The notes: generated from the sequence alone by a model not told the origin. Shown: positions 1-7,064, counted from the stretch's first letter. The stretch: DNA of 9,829 nucleotides from Actinomycetes bacterium (GCA_022600695.1 JAHZJY010000098.1:1-9829), one strand, 5' to 3'. Made by a program: numbers and translations.

Positions 1-1
1 G

Positions 2-46
2 GAACACCACCACAGCAAAACTCCGATCGTGGCCGGGACGTTGTGA
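2..46 (+). CDS. Possible 3' end of an upstream gene (partial)
   Basis: A frame open from the window edge ends in TGA at 44-46 and would encode a C-terminus EHHHSKTPIVAGTL. In M. tuberculosis the gene directly upstream of the orthologous aminotransferase, in the same orientation, is an iron-sulfur-binding reductase (Rv0338c), so this could be its last 14 codons. Only 45 bases are visible, so the identity is inferred from synteny and the coding status is uncertain. Confidence 0.35.
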   Translation, partial: EHHHSKTPIVAGTL

Positions 47-90
47 AACCGAGCGGCAGCTGTGACTGGAAAACCGCTTGGTCTGTCATG

Positions 91-94
91 GGAG
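91..94 (+). promoter_or_regulatory. Ribosome binding site that selects the aminotransferase start
   Basis: GGAG sits 9 nt before the GTG at 104. It favours that codon over the in-frame GTG at 62, which has no comparable purine tract in front of it. Confidence 0.6.
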
Positions 95-103
95 AATCGA
101 CCC

Positions 104-1369
104 GTGACTACCCACCAGCTGCCGTGGCACAACACCAGCCACCACCCGCGGCCGCGACCGCTGGCGCAGTCGACCAAACTCCAGGACGTCCTCTACGAGA
201 TCCGCGGCCCGGTGCACGACCATGCCGCCCGGCTGGAGGCCGAGGGTCACCGCATCCTCAAGCTGAACATCGGCAATCCGGCGCCGTTCGGATTCGAGGC
301 GCCGGACGTGATCATGCGGGACATGATCCAGGCGCTGCCCGATGCGCAGGGCTACTCCGACTCGAAGGGCATCCTCAGCGCGCGCCGCGCCGTGGTGACC
401 CGCTATGAACTCGTCGAGGGATTCCCCCGGTTCGATGTCGACTCGGTATTCCTGGGCAACGGCGTCTCCGAACTGATCACGATGACGCTGCAGGCACTGC
501 TGGACAACGGTGACCAGGTGCTCATCCCGGCCCCGGACTATCCGCTGTGGACCGCGTCGACCTCGCTGGCCGGCGGCACCCCCGTCCACTATCTGTGCGA
601 CGAGACCAACGGCTGGCAGCCTGATATCGCCGACCTGGAATCGAAGATCACCCCGCGCACCAAGGCCCTGGTGGTCATCAACCCGAACAACCCGACCGGC
701 GCGGTGTACGGCCGGGAGGTGCTCCACCAGATGGCGGAGCTGGCACGCAAACACCAGTTGCTACTGCTCGCCGACGAGATCTACGACAAGATCCTCTACG
801 ACGACGCCGAGCACACCAGCATGGCGACCGTGGCACCGGACATCCTGTGCCTGACGTTCAACGGACTGTCCAAGGCCTACCGGGTGGCCGGGTATCGCTC
901 CGGCTGGCTCGTAGTCACCGGGCCCACCGATCATGCCACCAGCTTCATCGAGGGGATCAGCCTGCTGGCCAATATGCGGCTCTGCCCGAATGTCCCGGCA
1001 CAGCACGCCATTCAGGTGGCGCTGGGTGGGCATCAGAGCATCGACGACCTGGTGCTGCCGGGTGGTCGGCTACTGGAGCAGCGCGATACGGCCTGGACCA
1101 GACTCAATGAGATCCCCGGTGTCTCCTGCGTCAAGCCGGAGGGTGCGCTCTATGTCTTTCCACGGCTGGACCCCGAAGTTCACGACATCGTCGACGACGA
1201 GAAGCTGGTCTTGGACCTTCTGCTCGAGGAGAAGATCCTCATGACCCAGGGCACCGGGTTCAATTGGCCCGCGCCGGACCACCTGCGCATCGTGACCCTG
1301 CCGTGGGCACGCGATCTGGCCAATGCCATTGAGCGGCTTGGTAATTTCCTGGCCCACTACCGCCAGTAG
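104..1369 (+). CDS. aspC: PLP-dependent aminotransferase, AlaA/AspC type
   Basis: Class I fold-type aminotransferase of 421 residues, cytoplasmic, moving an amino group between amino acids and 2-oxo acids with pyridoxal phosphate. The sequence has NIGNPAPFGFEAP near the N-terminus, APDYPLWTAS around the cofactor ring, NPNNPTGAVY, ADEIYDKILYDD (Asp224, Tyr227), the Schiff-base lysine in NGLSKAYR (Lys257) and a C-terminal HLRIVTLPW with the substrate-carboxylate arginine. It matches the protein named AspC in M. tuberculosis (Rv0337c). The same motifs closely follow E. coli AlaA, so alanine/2-oxoglutarate transamination is a likelier role than aspartate transamination; that is inference. The GTG at 104 gives the VTT N-terminus I recall for the tuberculosis protein and has a good ribosome binding site. 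The next gene starts 3 nt after the stop, so they are probably cotranscribed. Confidence 0.93.
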   Translation: MTTHQLPWHNTSHHPRPRPLAQSTKLQDVLYEIRGPVHDHAARLEAEGHRILKLNIGNPAPFGFEAPDVIMRDMIQALPDAQGYSDSKGILSARRAVVTRYELVEGFPRFDVDSVFLGNGVSELITMTLQALLDNGDQVLIPAPDYPLWTASTSLAGGTPVHYLCDETNGWQPDIADLESKITPRTKALVVINPNNPTGAVYGREVLHQMAELARKHQLLLLADEIYDKILYDDAEHTSMATVAPDILCLTFNGLSKAYRVAGYRSGWLVVTGPTDHATSFIEGISLLANMRLCPNVPAQHAIQVALGGHQSIDDLVLPGGRLLEQRDTAWTRLNEIPGVSCVKPEGALYVFPRLDPEVHDIVDDEKLVLDLLLEEKILMTQGTGFNWPAPDHLRIVTLPWARDLANAIERLGNFLAHYRQ

Positions 1370-1372
1370 CCG

Positions 1373-2629
1373 GTGGCCCACTCTCATCACCATTCCTCCG
1401 GCGGCCCGGCGCCACTGAGCCCCCTGGCCGCCCGGGTCGTCGTCGGGGTGCTGGCCCTGATCGGACTGGCGGTGGTCGCGGGAGCGATCCTGCTCTGGCC
1501 GTCGGGGACGAAGGCCGATATTCCGCTGCCGTTCCAGAACGCCGAGGGGGGCTCGGTGACCACCGAGGCCGGCCAGGTGACATCGACTGCGCTCAGCGAC
1601 TGTGGCAGCCCGTCAGCCGGTCAGGTGCTGACCGGCGCCCCCACGCCCGGCGTGGCCGGCAGCGGGACCTGCGTTCAGACGTTGATCACGATCGACAGCG
1701 GACCGAACACCGGCGCCCGCACCCTGCTGGAGTTCTCCCGCGGCCCCGGACAGCCGAATCTCTCTGCCGGGGATCATATTCGGATTTTCCGGCAGGTGAG
1801 CCAGCAGGGTGCCACCAGCTACGGGTTCTACGACTACGAGCGCACCTGGCCGCTCGCGCTGCTCGCGATCGCGTTCGCGGCGGTGACCGTCCTGGTAGCC
1901 CGGTGGCGCGGACTGCGGGCCCTGCTCGGCATCATCGTCGCCTTCATCGTGCTGGTGGTCTTCATGCTGCCCGCATTGCGGGACGGTGCTCCGGCGATGC
2001 CGGTCGCGCTCGTCGGCTCCGCGGCAATCCTGTTCGCGGTCATCTATCTGGCGCACGGGGTGGGCCTGCGCACGAGCGCCGCCCTGCTCGGCACCCTGAC
2101 GTCGATGTTGCTGGCCGCCGGACTGTCCTGGGCGGCAATTGAACTCACCCACCTGACCGGGCTGTCGCAGGACCAGAACAACGAGGTCGCCGCCTACCTC
2201 GGCCATATCTCGATCACCGGGCTGCTGCTCGCCGGGTTCATCGTCGGCTCGCTCGGTGTTCTCAACGACGTCACGATCACCCAGGCCTCGGCGGTTTTCG
2301 AATTGGCCCAAGCGGGCCAGCCCACGCGCAGACAGCTCTTCTCGCAGGCCATGCGGGTGGGCAGCGACCACATCGCCAGCACCGTCTACACGCTGGTTTT
2401 CGCCTACGCCGGAAGCGCGCTACCGCTGCTGCTGTTATTCAGTGTGGCCAACCGGTCCCTGGCCGATGTGCTGACCACTGAGAGCGTCGCAATCGAGATC
2501 GCCCGTTCCGCTGTCGGGGGTATCGCGCTGGCGCTGTCGGTACCGCTGACCACCGCGGTGGCGGTGGTGCTGGCCACGCCTAACCCCGCTCCAGAACCTC
2601 CAGCAGATAGCGGCCGTAGCCGGATTTGA
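1373..2629 (+). CDS. YibE/F family multi-pass membrane protein
   Basis: A 418-residue integral membrane protein of the YibE/F family (role unknown). After a His-rich N-terminus (HSHHHSS, residues 3-9) comes a transmembrane helix at about 20-42. An extracytoplasmic domain of about 110 residues follows, with two cysteines (CGSPSAG, GTCVQT) that could form a disulfide. The family-typical YDYERTWPL then leads into roughly seven hydrophobic helices, including one with [14 protein letters not shown], a recognisable conserved block. The GTG start lies 3 nt after the aminotransferase stop with no clear Shine-Dalgarno, suggesting translational coupling. The last 50 bp ([15 protein letters not shown] and stop) overlap the end of rmlA on the other strand. 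Family assignment is confident; substrate and function are not known from sequence. Confidence 0.88.
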   Translation: MAHSHHHSSGGPAPLSPLAARVVVGVLALIGLAVVAGAILLWPSGTKADIPLPFQNAEGGSVTTEAGQVTSTALSDCGSPSAGQVLTGAPTPGVAGSGTCVQTLITIDSGPNTGARTLLEFSRGPGQPNLSAGDHIRIFRQVSQQGATSYGFYDYERTWPLALLAIAFAAVTVLVARWRGLRALLGIIVAFIVLVVFMLPALRDGAPAMPVALVGSAAILFAVIYLAHGVGLRTSAALLGTLTSMLLAAGLSWAAIELTHLTGLSQDQNNEVAAYLGHISITGLLLAGFIVGSLGVLNDVTITQASAVFELAQAGQPTRRQLFSQAMRVGSDHIASTVYTLVFAYAGSALPLLLLFSVANRSLADVLTTESVAIEIARSAVGGIALALSVPLTTAVAVVLATPNPAPEPPADSGRSRI

Positions 2630-3446
2630 CCACGGCACCGGCCCGTTCGGCGAGCCCGGCGTCGTCGATGAAACCCATCCGCCAGGCGATCTCCTCCGGG
2701 CAGGCGACCTTCAGACCCTGCCGCGCCTCGATGGTGCGGACGAAGTTGCCGGCCTCCAGTAACGAATCGAAAGTGCCGGTGTCCAACCACGCGGTTCCGC
2801 GCGGCAGCACCTCGACCGACAGCCGGTCCTCGTTGAGATACACCCGATTGACATCGGTGATCTCCAGTTCGCCGCGGGCCGACGGCCGCAACGAACGGGC
2901 GATCTCGACGACATCGTTATCGTAGAAGTACAGTCCGGGAACGGCATAGTTCGACTTCGGTGTGGCCGGCTTCTCCTCGAGAGCCAGAGCCCTTCCCGTG
3001 GAGTCGAATTCAACGACACCGTAGGCGGACGGATCGGCGACCCAGTAGGCGAAGATCGATCCCCCGGCGATAGTGCGGAATCGGCTCAGGTTGGTCCCGA
3101 CTCCGGGCCCGTAGAAGATATTGTCGCCCAGGACCAGGGCCACCGGGCCGTCGGCGATGTGGTCGGCACCGATCAGGAAGGCTTGCGCCAGACCGTCCGG
3201 ACTCTGCTGAATCGCATGGGTGATGCTGATACCGAATTGCGAGCCATCACCGAGCAGTCGCCGGAAAGCCGGGCTGTCCTGCGGAGTGGCGATGATCAGA
3301 ACGTCCCGGATCCCCGCCAGCATGAGAGTCGACAGCGGGTAGTAGATCATCGGCTTGTCATAGACCGGCAGTAATTGCTTGCTGACACCGTGGGTGATCG
3401 GGTAAAGCCGGGTGCCCGATCCACCCGCCAGGATTATCCCTCGCAC
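2580..3446 (-). CDS. rmlA: Glucose-1-phosphate thymidylyltransferase RmlA
   Basis: First enzyme of dTDP-L-rhamnose synthesis: glucose-1-phosphate plus dTTP gives dTDP-glucose and pyrophosphate. In mycobacteria rhamnose links arabinogalactan to peptidoglycan, so the pathway is essential. The 288 residues match the usual length. The N-terminal nucleotide loop [11 protein letters not shown] is at 8-18, Lys23 in SKQLLP, the metal-binding Asp108 in LGDNIFYG, Lys159 in EEKP and Asp222 in AWLDTGTF. It ends [14 protein letters not shown] like the M. tuberculosis enzyme. The GTG start has GAGGA 6 nt upstream, overlapping the stop of the SnoaL-like gene, so these two are tightly coupled. The 3' end overlaps the convergent YibE/F gene by 50 bp. 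No other rhamnose gene is in the window. Confidence 0.97.
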   Translation of the reverse strand: MRGIILAGGSGTRLYPITHGVSKQLLPVYDKPMIYYPLSTLMLAGIRDVLIIATPQDSPAFRRLLGDGSQFGISITHAIQQSPDGLAQAFLIGADHIADGPVALVLGDNIFYGPGVGTNLSRFRTIAGGSIFAYWVADPSAYGVVEFDSTGRALALEEKPATPKSNYAVPGLYFYDNDVVEIARSLRPSARGELEITDVNRVYLNEDRLSVEVLPRGTAWLDTGTFDSLLEAGNFVRTIEARQGLKVACPEEIAWRMGFIDDAGLAERAGAVVKSGYGRYLLEVLERG

Positions 3447-3452
3447 CGCCGG

Positions 3453-3457
3453 TCCTC
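3453..3457 (-). promoter_or_regulatory. Ribosome binding site of rmlA
   Basis: GAGGA on the minus strand lies 6 nt before the rmlA GTG and shares bases with the TGA stop of the preceding gene (3456-3458), so terminating ribosomes are placed to reinitiate on rmlA. Confidence 0.6.
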
Positions 3458-3830
3458 AGGCCTGCAGGTCTTCGTCGGCGAGTTCGGTCGCAGCGAGTGC
3501 GGCCGCCAGGTCATGGTGGCGGAACACCGAGGTGACGTGATCGTGCACCACCCGGAATGCCGACGCGGCGGTGCGGACGCAGCCGGGATCGGATCGGTAC
3601 GTGATGCGCTCCTCCACCACGACGACGCCGTCGCGGTAGTAGATCGCGCCGACCTCGATCGTGGCGTCGGTCCGCCGCGCCCACTCCCGCAGCGCGGTGT
3701 GGCCCTGCGCGGCGCCGTTCGCGTCGCCGATTTCGATATCCTCGCTGGACAGCGCGGCCAGGGTGCCGAACTCCTCTGCACTCAGCGCGTCATGCCAAGC
3801 GAGGACGGTGGCGATCTCCGACGTGCTCAT
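3456..3830 (-). CDS. SnoaL-like / NTF2-fold small protein (Rv0333-like)
   Basis: A 124-residue protein, the length of Rv0333 in M. tuberculosis, which also lies just upstream of rmlA. The layout suits the SnoaL-like NTF2 fold: an opening helix (ATVLAWHDALSAEEF), a short turn into strand IEIGDANGAAQGH, a helix ALREWARRT, then curved strands (IEVGAIYYRDGVVVVEERITY and ASAFRVVHDHVTSVFRHHDL). No signal peptide or membrane segment, so cytoplasmic. NTF2-fold proteins of this size include small-ligand enzymes and binding proteins; nothing here fixes a reaction. The ATG start has AAGGAG 5 nt upstream, the best ribosome binding site in the window. It is 9 nt before rmlA and 45 nt after the MDMPI-domain gene. 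Confidence 0.85.
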   Translation of the reverse strand: MSTSEIATVLAWHDALSAEEFGTLAALSSEDIEIGDANGAAQGHTALREWARRTDATIEVGAIYYRDGVVVVEERITYRSDPGCVRTAASAFRVVHDHVTSVFRHHDLAAALAATELADEDLQA

Positions 3831-3835
3831 GGGCG

Positions 3836-3841
3836 CTCCTT
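3836..3841 (-). promoter_or_regulatory. Strong ribosome binding site of the SnoaL-like gene
   Basis: AAGGAG on the minus strand, 5 nt before the ATG at 3830. It supports this start and contrasts with the Shine-Dalgarno-free start of the gene upstream. Confidence 0.7.
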
Positions 3842-3864
3842 GCTGGTTGTTTCGCTGACGCCCA

Positions 3865-3870
3865 AAAATA
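3865..3870 (-). promoter_or_regulatory. Possible internal -10 element before the SnoaL-like gene
   Basis: TATTTT on the minus strand matches the mycobacterial TANNNT -10 pattern and would start a transcript near 3858 with a leader of about 27 nt containing the ribosome binding site. No -35 is evident, so this is a weak call. Confidence 0.3.
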
Positions 3871-3875
3871 CCGGG

Positions 3876-4640
3876 CTAGAACGGGGTGCGGGCCAACCAG
3901 GTGTCCCAGGGGTCCTGATCGCCGAAGATTTCCAAGCCCAGTTCGGCAGCACTGCCGCGACGGGTGATGGCCAGCAGCAGGTCGCGGGCCGGACCGCGGA
4001 GCGCCACGGTGGCGCGGCCGTGTTCGTGGTCGACGGCGATTCCGTCCGGCCGACCCAGGATGGTCCACTCGCCGGCCGCGCCCGGGGCGGCGTCGGTGGC
4101 GTGCAGGTGCAGCGACTGACCGTCACCCAACGGCCGGTCCCCGCCCGCCGGGCCCTCCCGGTCGGCCAGGATCATCACCCGCTCCAGGTACTCGGTGATC
4201 CCGTCGGCGGCGACGGCCGGGTCGACGTCGAAATCAGCGCCGAGTGCCAGCGCGGCGTCGGCACGGTGCACCACCGTCTCGTGCAGTCGGCGGCGGATCC
4301 ACCATGCGGCCGGGCGCGGACCCAGAAACGTCCACACCGGGGTGTCGGCACCGGACAGTTCGACGGCGTCGAGCAACTCCCGTGCCCCCTGGAGCAACCA
4401 GCCGATCTGCCCGTCCCGGTCGGCCGGGGGCCGGCCTCCCGGCACCGTCGCCGGGTCGACGAAATCGGTGGACTTCTCGGCCACGATCATCGCGCACCAG
4501 CGGTCACCGCGGCCGACGTGCCGCATCAGCTTGCCCAGCGTCCACTCCGGACAGGTGGGAACCGCAGCGGCAAGGTCCGCCTCGCGCAGCAGGTCGGCGA
4601 AGGCGGCGTTCTCGGCGATCAGCTCCGTTGAGGTCTCCAC
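3876..4640 (-). CDS. Maleylpyruvate isomerase N-terminal domain protein (Rv0332-like)
   Basis: A 254-residue protein with the DinB-like four-helix domain of mycothiol-dependent maleylpyruvate isomerases in about residues 1-160 and a small C-terminal domain ending DPWDTWLARTPF. The metal site expected for this fold is present: His41 in LMRHVGRGDRW, and Glu121 with His125 in LHETVVHRADAA, the His plus ExxxH pattern that holds zinc in the characterised isomerase. PTCPEWTLGKL at 28-38 is also typical. Mycothiol is the actinobacterial thiol, so a mycothiol-S-transferase or isomerase role is plausible, but the substrate is unknown. The same gene order (MDMPI protein, SnoaL-like protein, rmlA) matches M. 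tuberculosis Rv0332-Rv0334. The GTG start has no Shine-Dalgarno but a TANNNT hexamer 7 nt upstream, so it may be leaderless. Confidence 0.86.
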   Translation of the reverse strand: METSTELIAENAAFADLLREADLAAAVPTCPEWTLGKLMRHVGRGDRWCAMIVAEKSTDFVDPATVPGGRPPADRDGQIGWLLQGARELLDAVELSGADTPVWTFLGPRPAAWWIRRRLHETVVHRADAALALGADFDVDPAVAADGITEYLERVMILADREGPAGGDRPLGDGQSLHLHATDAAPGAAGEWTILGRPDGIAVDHEHGRATVALRGPARDLLLAITRRGSAAELGLEIFGDQDPWDTWLARTPF

Positions 4641-4647
4641 GGGTAGG

Positions 4648-4653
4648 AACTTA
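4648..4653 (-). promoter_or_regulatory. Possible -10 element of a leaderless MDMPI transcript
   Basis: TAAGTT on the minus strand, 7 nt before the GTG at 4640, with no Shine-Dalgarno in between. It immediately follows the hairpin ending the preceding gene. Confidence 0.4.
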
Positions 4654-4670
4654 CGCCCGGTGGCCGGGCG
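4654..4670 (-). terminator. Hairpin terminator after the DUF7159-like gene
   Basis: A perfect 7-bp GC stem (CGCCCGG / CCGGGCG) with a 3-nt loop begins 3 nt after the stop of the upstream gene on the minus strand and is followed by TAAGTTCCT, a short T-containing tract. It probably separates that gene from the MDMPI-SnoaL-rmlA unit. Confidence 0.55.
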
Positions 4671-4673
4671 CCA

Positions 4674-6347
4674 TCAGTCCGACGACGCCGACGGCGCGAG
4701 CGGGATCTCTGAAACCGGGAACCCGTTCGAGGTGGATCCGCCCGGGTTCGTCTCCGATGCGGGCTGGGCCGCGGCCACCTCGGCGGTCGTGGACGGGGCC
4801 TGGGTGCTCGGCGACGTTGTGGCCGACGGGGCCGGCGAGGACTCCTGCGTCGGCGGGGTCGTCGTCGGTTGGGTTGTCGTCGGTTGGGTTGTCGTCGGCG
4901 GGGTTGTCGTCGGCGGGGTTGTCGTCGGCGGGGTTGTCGTCGGCGGGGTGATGATGGCCGTGGTGTCGCTCGCGTCGGTCGGGGAGTCGGAAGGTTCGGA
5001 CAGAACCGGCTCGTCGAGGACCGGCGACCGGACGATCGACGGCAGCAACGGCGACCCCGGTACGGGTATCGGCACCGGTAGGAAGATCGGCGCCGCGCCC
5101 GGAGCGGGCGCTGCCGGAGCCGGGCCGGCGGTCACCGTGACCGGGGCGGCGGGAGCCGGGGCCGGCACGGCTTCGGGAGCCGGGGCCGGCGCGGCTTCAG
5201 GGGCCGGTGGTGCCACGACCTCCGGTGCGACGAAGCCGGCGCGGGGCACCTGCTGAACCACGGGAATCGGGGCCTGGATGGTCTCCGGCGTATCTGGAAC
5301 GCGCGTGACGGGGGCGGACACCTGACCACTCGGTGTCACCGCGTTCACGGCCGGGTCCGGCCGCTGATCGACTGCCGGCCGGACGACGACGGCCAGCGCG
5401 ATCGCCAGAGCCGCCACGCCGACCACGAAAACCGTGGAGAGCGCGCTGCCGACCAACAGGAACGGCCTACCGCTCGGGCAGTCGGACTCACCGGGGTCCT
5501 CGACCCGCGGTTCGTCCTGGGCCGGAGCCCCGAACTCGGGGATGTCGTCGTCGGCCACCGCGCTGTAGCCGAGCGGCGCCATGTACCCGGCCGCGGCACG
5601 TTGGGTTGCGCCGGCCGATGTCACAGTGTGTTCGATACCGACCGTTCCGGTGGCCGGTCCGGGTGCCAGACCGACGGTGGCGGCTTCCAAGCGCGGGGCG
5701 GCGCCCGAGGCCAGCGCCGCGCCCCGGGCCAGCGCCAGTTCGCCGTCCTCCGGAGCGTGCACTGGCAGTGCCGCCCATTCGGCGATCTGCGGTTTCAGCG
5801 CGGCGATATCGAACCCGGATCCGACCAGGAAGACCGCCCGGGGGGGCTCCGCCGCCGTCCGGAGTCCGGCGACCATGTCCCGGATTTCAGTCGACGCGCC
5901 GGCGGGCTGCAGACGGCGGCTGTCGACCCGAACCACCGCGCCATCGCGGGTCCGGACCACCGCCAGCGTCGCGGTGTCACGTTCAAGGAACAGCAGTGCG
6001 GTGCGCTCGCAGCCGACGGTCTGCCCGACGGCCTGCGCGAGCGCACTGGCGGCATGCAGTTCGGAGACCAGCATGACGTCGTCGAGACCATGCGCCACCA
6101 GGGCCTGGCGCAGCCGGGCGGCTGTGGCGTGGTCGGTCCAGGCAACTCCGGTGGACCGCAGGTGATGGCCACCCTCAACAACGCTGTCCCGGGTGCCGAG
6201 AATGGCGGTGACCACACGCTCGACCGAACCCGCGCCGTCGGCGTCCAGGCTGTCGCGGTCGACGGTGGCGCCGTCCGCCTTTTCACCCTCCACCAGGACC
6301 ATGCGGACAGCATGGGGTGTCATCGACACTCCAAGAACGATGTCCAC
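4674..6347 (-). CDS. DUF7159-like protein: Hsp70/actin-like domain, one membrane helix, Pro/Thr-rich tail
   Basis: A 557-residue protein resembling the proline/threonine-rich Rv0312. Residues 1-215 read as an actin/Hsp70-type fold: VDIVLGVSMTP at the N-terminus (phosphate-1 position), ELHAASALAQAVG at 96-108, a strand ALLFLERDTATLAVVR at 117-132, and VFLVGSGFDIAALKP at 172-186 leading to ELALARGAAL at 203-212, as in Hsp70 'LVGG...ARGAA'. The usual DxGxT nucleotide motifs are degenerate, so ATP binding is doubtful. A transmembrane helix lies at about 296-322. A tail of about 235 residues rich in Pro, Ala and Thr follows, probably outside the membrane, with PTTTP repeats at about 464-499. The GTG at 6347 is chosen for its GGAGG 5 nt upstream and because it gives the family-type VDIVLGVS start; the ATG at 6392 is an alternative. 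The fold reading is my inference. Confidence 0.82.
   Translation of the reverse strand: MDIVLGVSMTPHAVRMVLVEGEKADGATVDRDSLDADGAGSVERVVTAILGTRDSVVEGGHHLRSTGVAWTDHATAARLRQALVAHGLDDVMLVSELHAASALAQAVGQTVGCERTALLFLERDTATLAVVRTRDGAVVRVDSRRLQPAGASTEIRDMVAGLRTAAEPPRAVFLVGSGFDIAALKPQIAEWAALPVHAPEDGELALARGAALASGAAPRLEAATVGLAPGPATGTVGIEHTVTSAGATQRAAAGYMAPLGYSAVADDDIPEFGAPAQDEPRVEDPGESDCPSGRPFLLVGSALSTVFVVGVAALAIALAVVVRPAVDQRPDPAVNAVTPSGQVSAPVTRVPDTPETIQAPIPVVQQVPRAGFVAPEVVAPPAPEAAPAPAPEAVPAPAPAAPVTVTAGPAPAAPAPGAAPIFLPVPIPVPGSPLLPSIVRSPVLDEPVLSEPSDSPTDASDTTAIITPPTTTPPTTTPPTTTPPTTTQPTTTQPTTTPPTQESSPAPSATTSPSTQAPSTTAEVAAAQPASETNPGGSTSNGFPVSEIPLAPSASSD
4852..4956 (+). repeat. Seven tandem 15-bp units encoding the PTTTP repeat
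   Basis: Consecutive 15-bp units such as GGCGGGGTTGTCGTC (plus strand) run through the gene for the Pro/Thr-rich protein. Three units (4897-4941) are identical, two neighbours (4867-4896) share a GGTTGGG variant that changes Pro to Gln, and the outer units (4852-4866, 4942-4956) diverge slightly. The 15-bp unit keeps frame, so copy-number change would alter tail length without a frameshift. Confidence 0.9.
5151..5198 (+). repeat. Two tandem 24-bp units in the Pro/Ala-rich tail
   Basis: Positions 5151-5174 and 5175-5198 are the same 24-bp unit with one mismatch (A at 5167, G at 5191). They encode the alternating EA(A/V)PAPAP segment of the tail of the Pro/Thr-rich protein. Confidence 0.8.
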
Positions 6348-6352
6348 TACCG

Positions 6353-6357
6353 CCTCC
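6353..6357 (-). promoter_or_regulatory. Ribosome binding site fixing the DUF7159-like start
   Basis: GGAGG on the minus strand, 5 nt before the GTG at 6347. It argues against the upstream in-frame ATG at 6392 and against the much longer open frame to 6743, which overlaps dcd. Confidence 0.6.
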
Positions 6358-6368
6358 GCCGTCTGCGC

Positions 6369-6391
6369 TGAACCGTTTATCACCCGGTTCA
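6369..6391. repeat. Inverted repeat upstream of the DUF7159-like gene
   Basis: TGAACCG (6369-6375) and CGGTTCA (6385-6391) form a perfect 7-bp inverted repeat around a 9-nt A/T-richer centre, ending 22 nt before the start codon. It could be an operator or an mRNA hairpin; nothing shows which. Confidence 0.5.
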
Positions 6392-6404
6392 TCGGCTCGG
6401 GGCG

Positions 6405-6426
6405 CGGTCCCGTTACGCCGGGACCG
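6405..6426 (-). terminator. Hairpin just after the dcd stop
   Basis: CGGTCCCG (6405-6412) and CGGGACCG (6419-6426) form a perfect 8-bp stem with a 6-nt loop, starting one base beyond the dcd stop codon on the minus strand. There is no T-tract, so it is a non-canonical hairpin that could terminate, attenuate or protect the dcd transcript. Confidence 0.45.
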
Positions 6427-6427
6427 G

Positions 6428-7000
6428 TCAGCCGGATCGGATGAAGTTCTGATAGGAGCGCGACGGGGTGGGACCGCGCTGGCCCTGGTACTTCGATCCC
6501 ACCGCTGAGCTGCCATACGGATGTTCGGCCGGGCTGGACAGCCGCAGCAGACACAGTTGGCCGATCTTCATCCCGGGCCACAGCGTGATCGGCAGGTTGG
6601 CGACGTTGGACAACTCCAGCGTGATGTGGCCGGAGAAACCGGGGTCGATGAAACCGGCCGTCGAGTGGGTGAGCAGACCCAGTCGGCCGAGTGAGGACTT
6701 GCCCTCCAGTCGCCCGGCCAGATCGTCGGGAAGTGTGCAGCACTCCAGGGTGGATCCGAGTACGAATTCGCCCGGATGCAGGACGAACGGTTCCCCGACC
6801 GTCGCCTGCACCAGGCTGGTGAGCTCGTCCTGCTGTTCGGCGGGGTCGATGTGGGTGTAGCGGGTGTTGTTGAAGACCCGGAACAGATTGTCCAACCGGA
6901 CGTCGACACTCGACGGCTGTACCAGGGTGTCGTCGAACGGGTCGATACCCAGCCGCCCGGCGGCGATCTCAGCGCGGATGTCACGATCGGAGAGCAGCAC
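6428..7000 (-). CDS. dcd: dCTP deaminase, probably bifunctional with dUTPase activity
   Basis: Cytoplasmic homotrimeric enzyme making dUMP for thymidylate synthesis. The M. tuberculosis enzyme both deaminates dCTP and hydrolyses dUTP; the very close match here implies the same. The 190 residues carry [11 protein letters not shown], the substrate-loop motif [33 protein letters not shown] with the catalytic-region Ala and Glu, and the C-terminal lid [18 protein letters not shown] that closes over the nucleotide. A GTG at 7000 gives the expected LLSDRDI N-terminus; the open frame extends to 7108 but that part does not resemble the family. No Shine-Dalgarno is seen; TACGCT lies 7 nt upstream. The gene is divergent from tRNA-Gly, separated by 110 bp. 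Confidence 0.97.
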   Translation of the reverse strand: MLLSDRDIRAEIAAGRLGIDPFDDTLVQPSSVDVRLDNLFRVFNNTRYTHIDPAEQQDELTSLVQATVGEPFVLHPGEFVLGSTLECCTLPDDLAGRLEGKSSLGRLGLLTHSTAGFIDPGFSGHITLELSNVANLPITLWPGMKIGQLCLLRLSSPAEHPYGSSAVGSKYQGQRGPTPSRSYQNFIRSG

Positions 7001-7007
7001 GCATGAG

Positions 7008-7013
7008 AGCGTA
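7008..7013 (-). promoter_or_regulatory. Possible -10 element of leaderless dcd
   Basis: TACGCT on the minus strand fits TANNNT and ends 7 nt before the dcd GTG, so transcription could begin at the start codon. An overlapping TATACG is an alternative reading. Confidence 0.4.
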
Positions 7014-7064
7014 TAGCCCGGGCACCCGCGGGGACCGCATCCGGGGGAACCGAATGCTCTGTGA

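Noticed and set aside
62..103. Earlier GTG start for the aminotransferase
   Set aside because: It has no ribosome binding site and adds 14 residues not expected from the mycobacterial orthologue; the GTG at 104 has both in its favour.
1613..2371. 252-codon minus-strand frame opposite the YibE/F gene
   Set aside because: Shadow of a clear membrane protein; its product is His/Gln/Arg-rich without any domain.
3375..4631. 418-codon open frame on the plus strand
   Set aside because: It is antisense to rmlA's start and to the SnoaL-like and MDMPI genes, all with recognisable families. Its product is a low-complexity Arg/Gly/Val-rich string typical of high-GC shadow frames.
4852..4956. Regular short repeats considered as a CRISPR array
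   Set aside because: Units are 15 bp, contiguous without spacers, and in frame within a gene.
4195..5256. 353-codon plus-strand frame rich in VVVGGVV repeats
   Set aside because: It is the reverse-strand reading of the PTTTP repeat and MDMPI gene; the repeat makes any frame look ordered.
6348..6743. N-terminal extension of the DUF7159-like protein to an ATG at 6743
   Set aside because: It would overlap most of the dcd 3' half, its sequence is Arg/Pro-rich shadow, and the GTG at 6347 has GGAGG and the family-type start.
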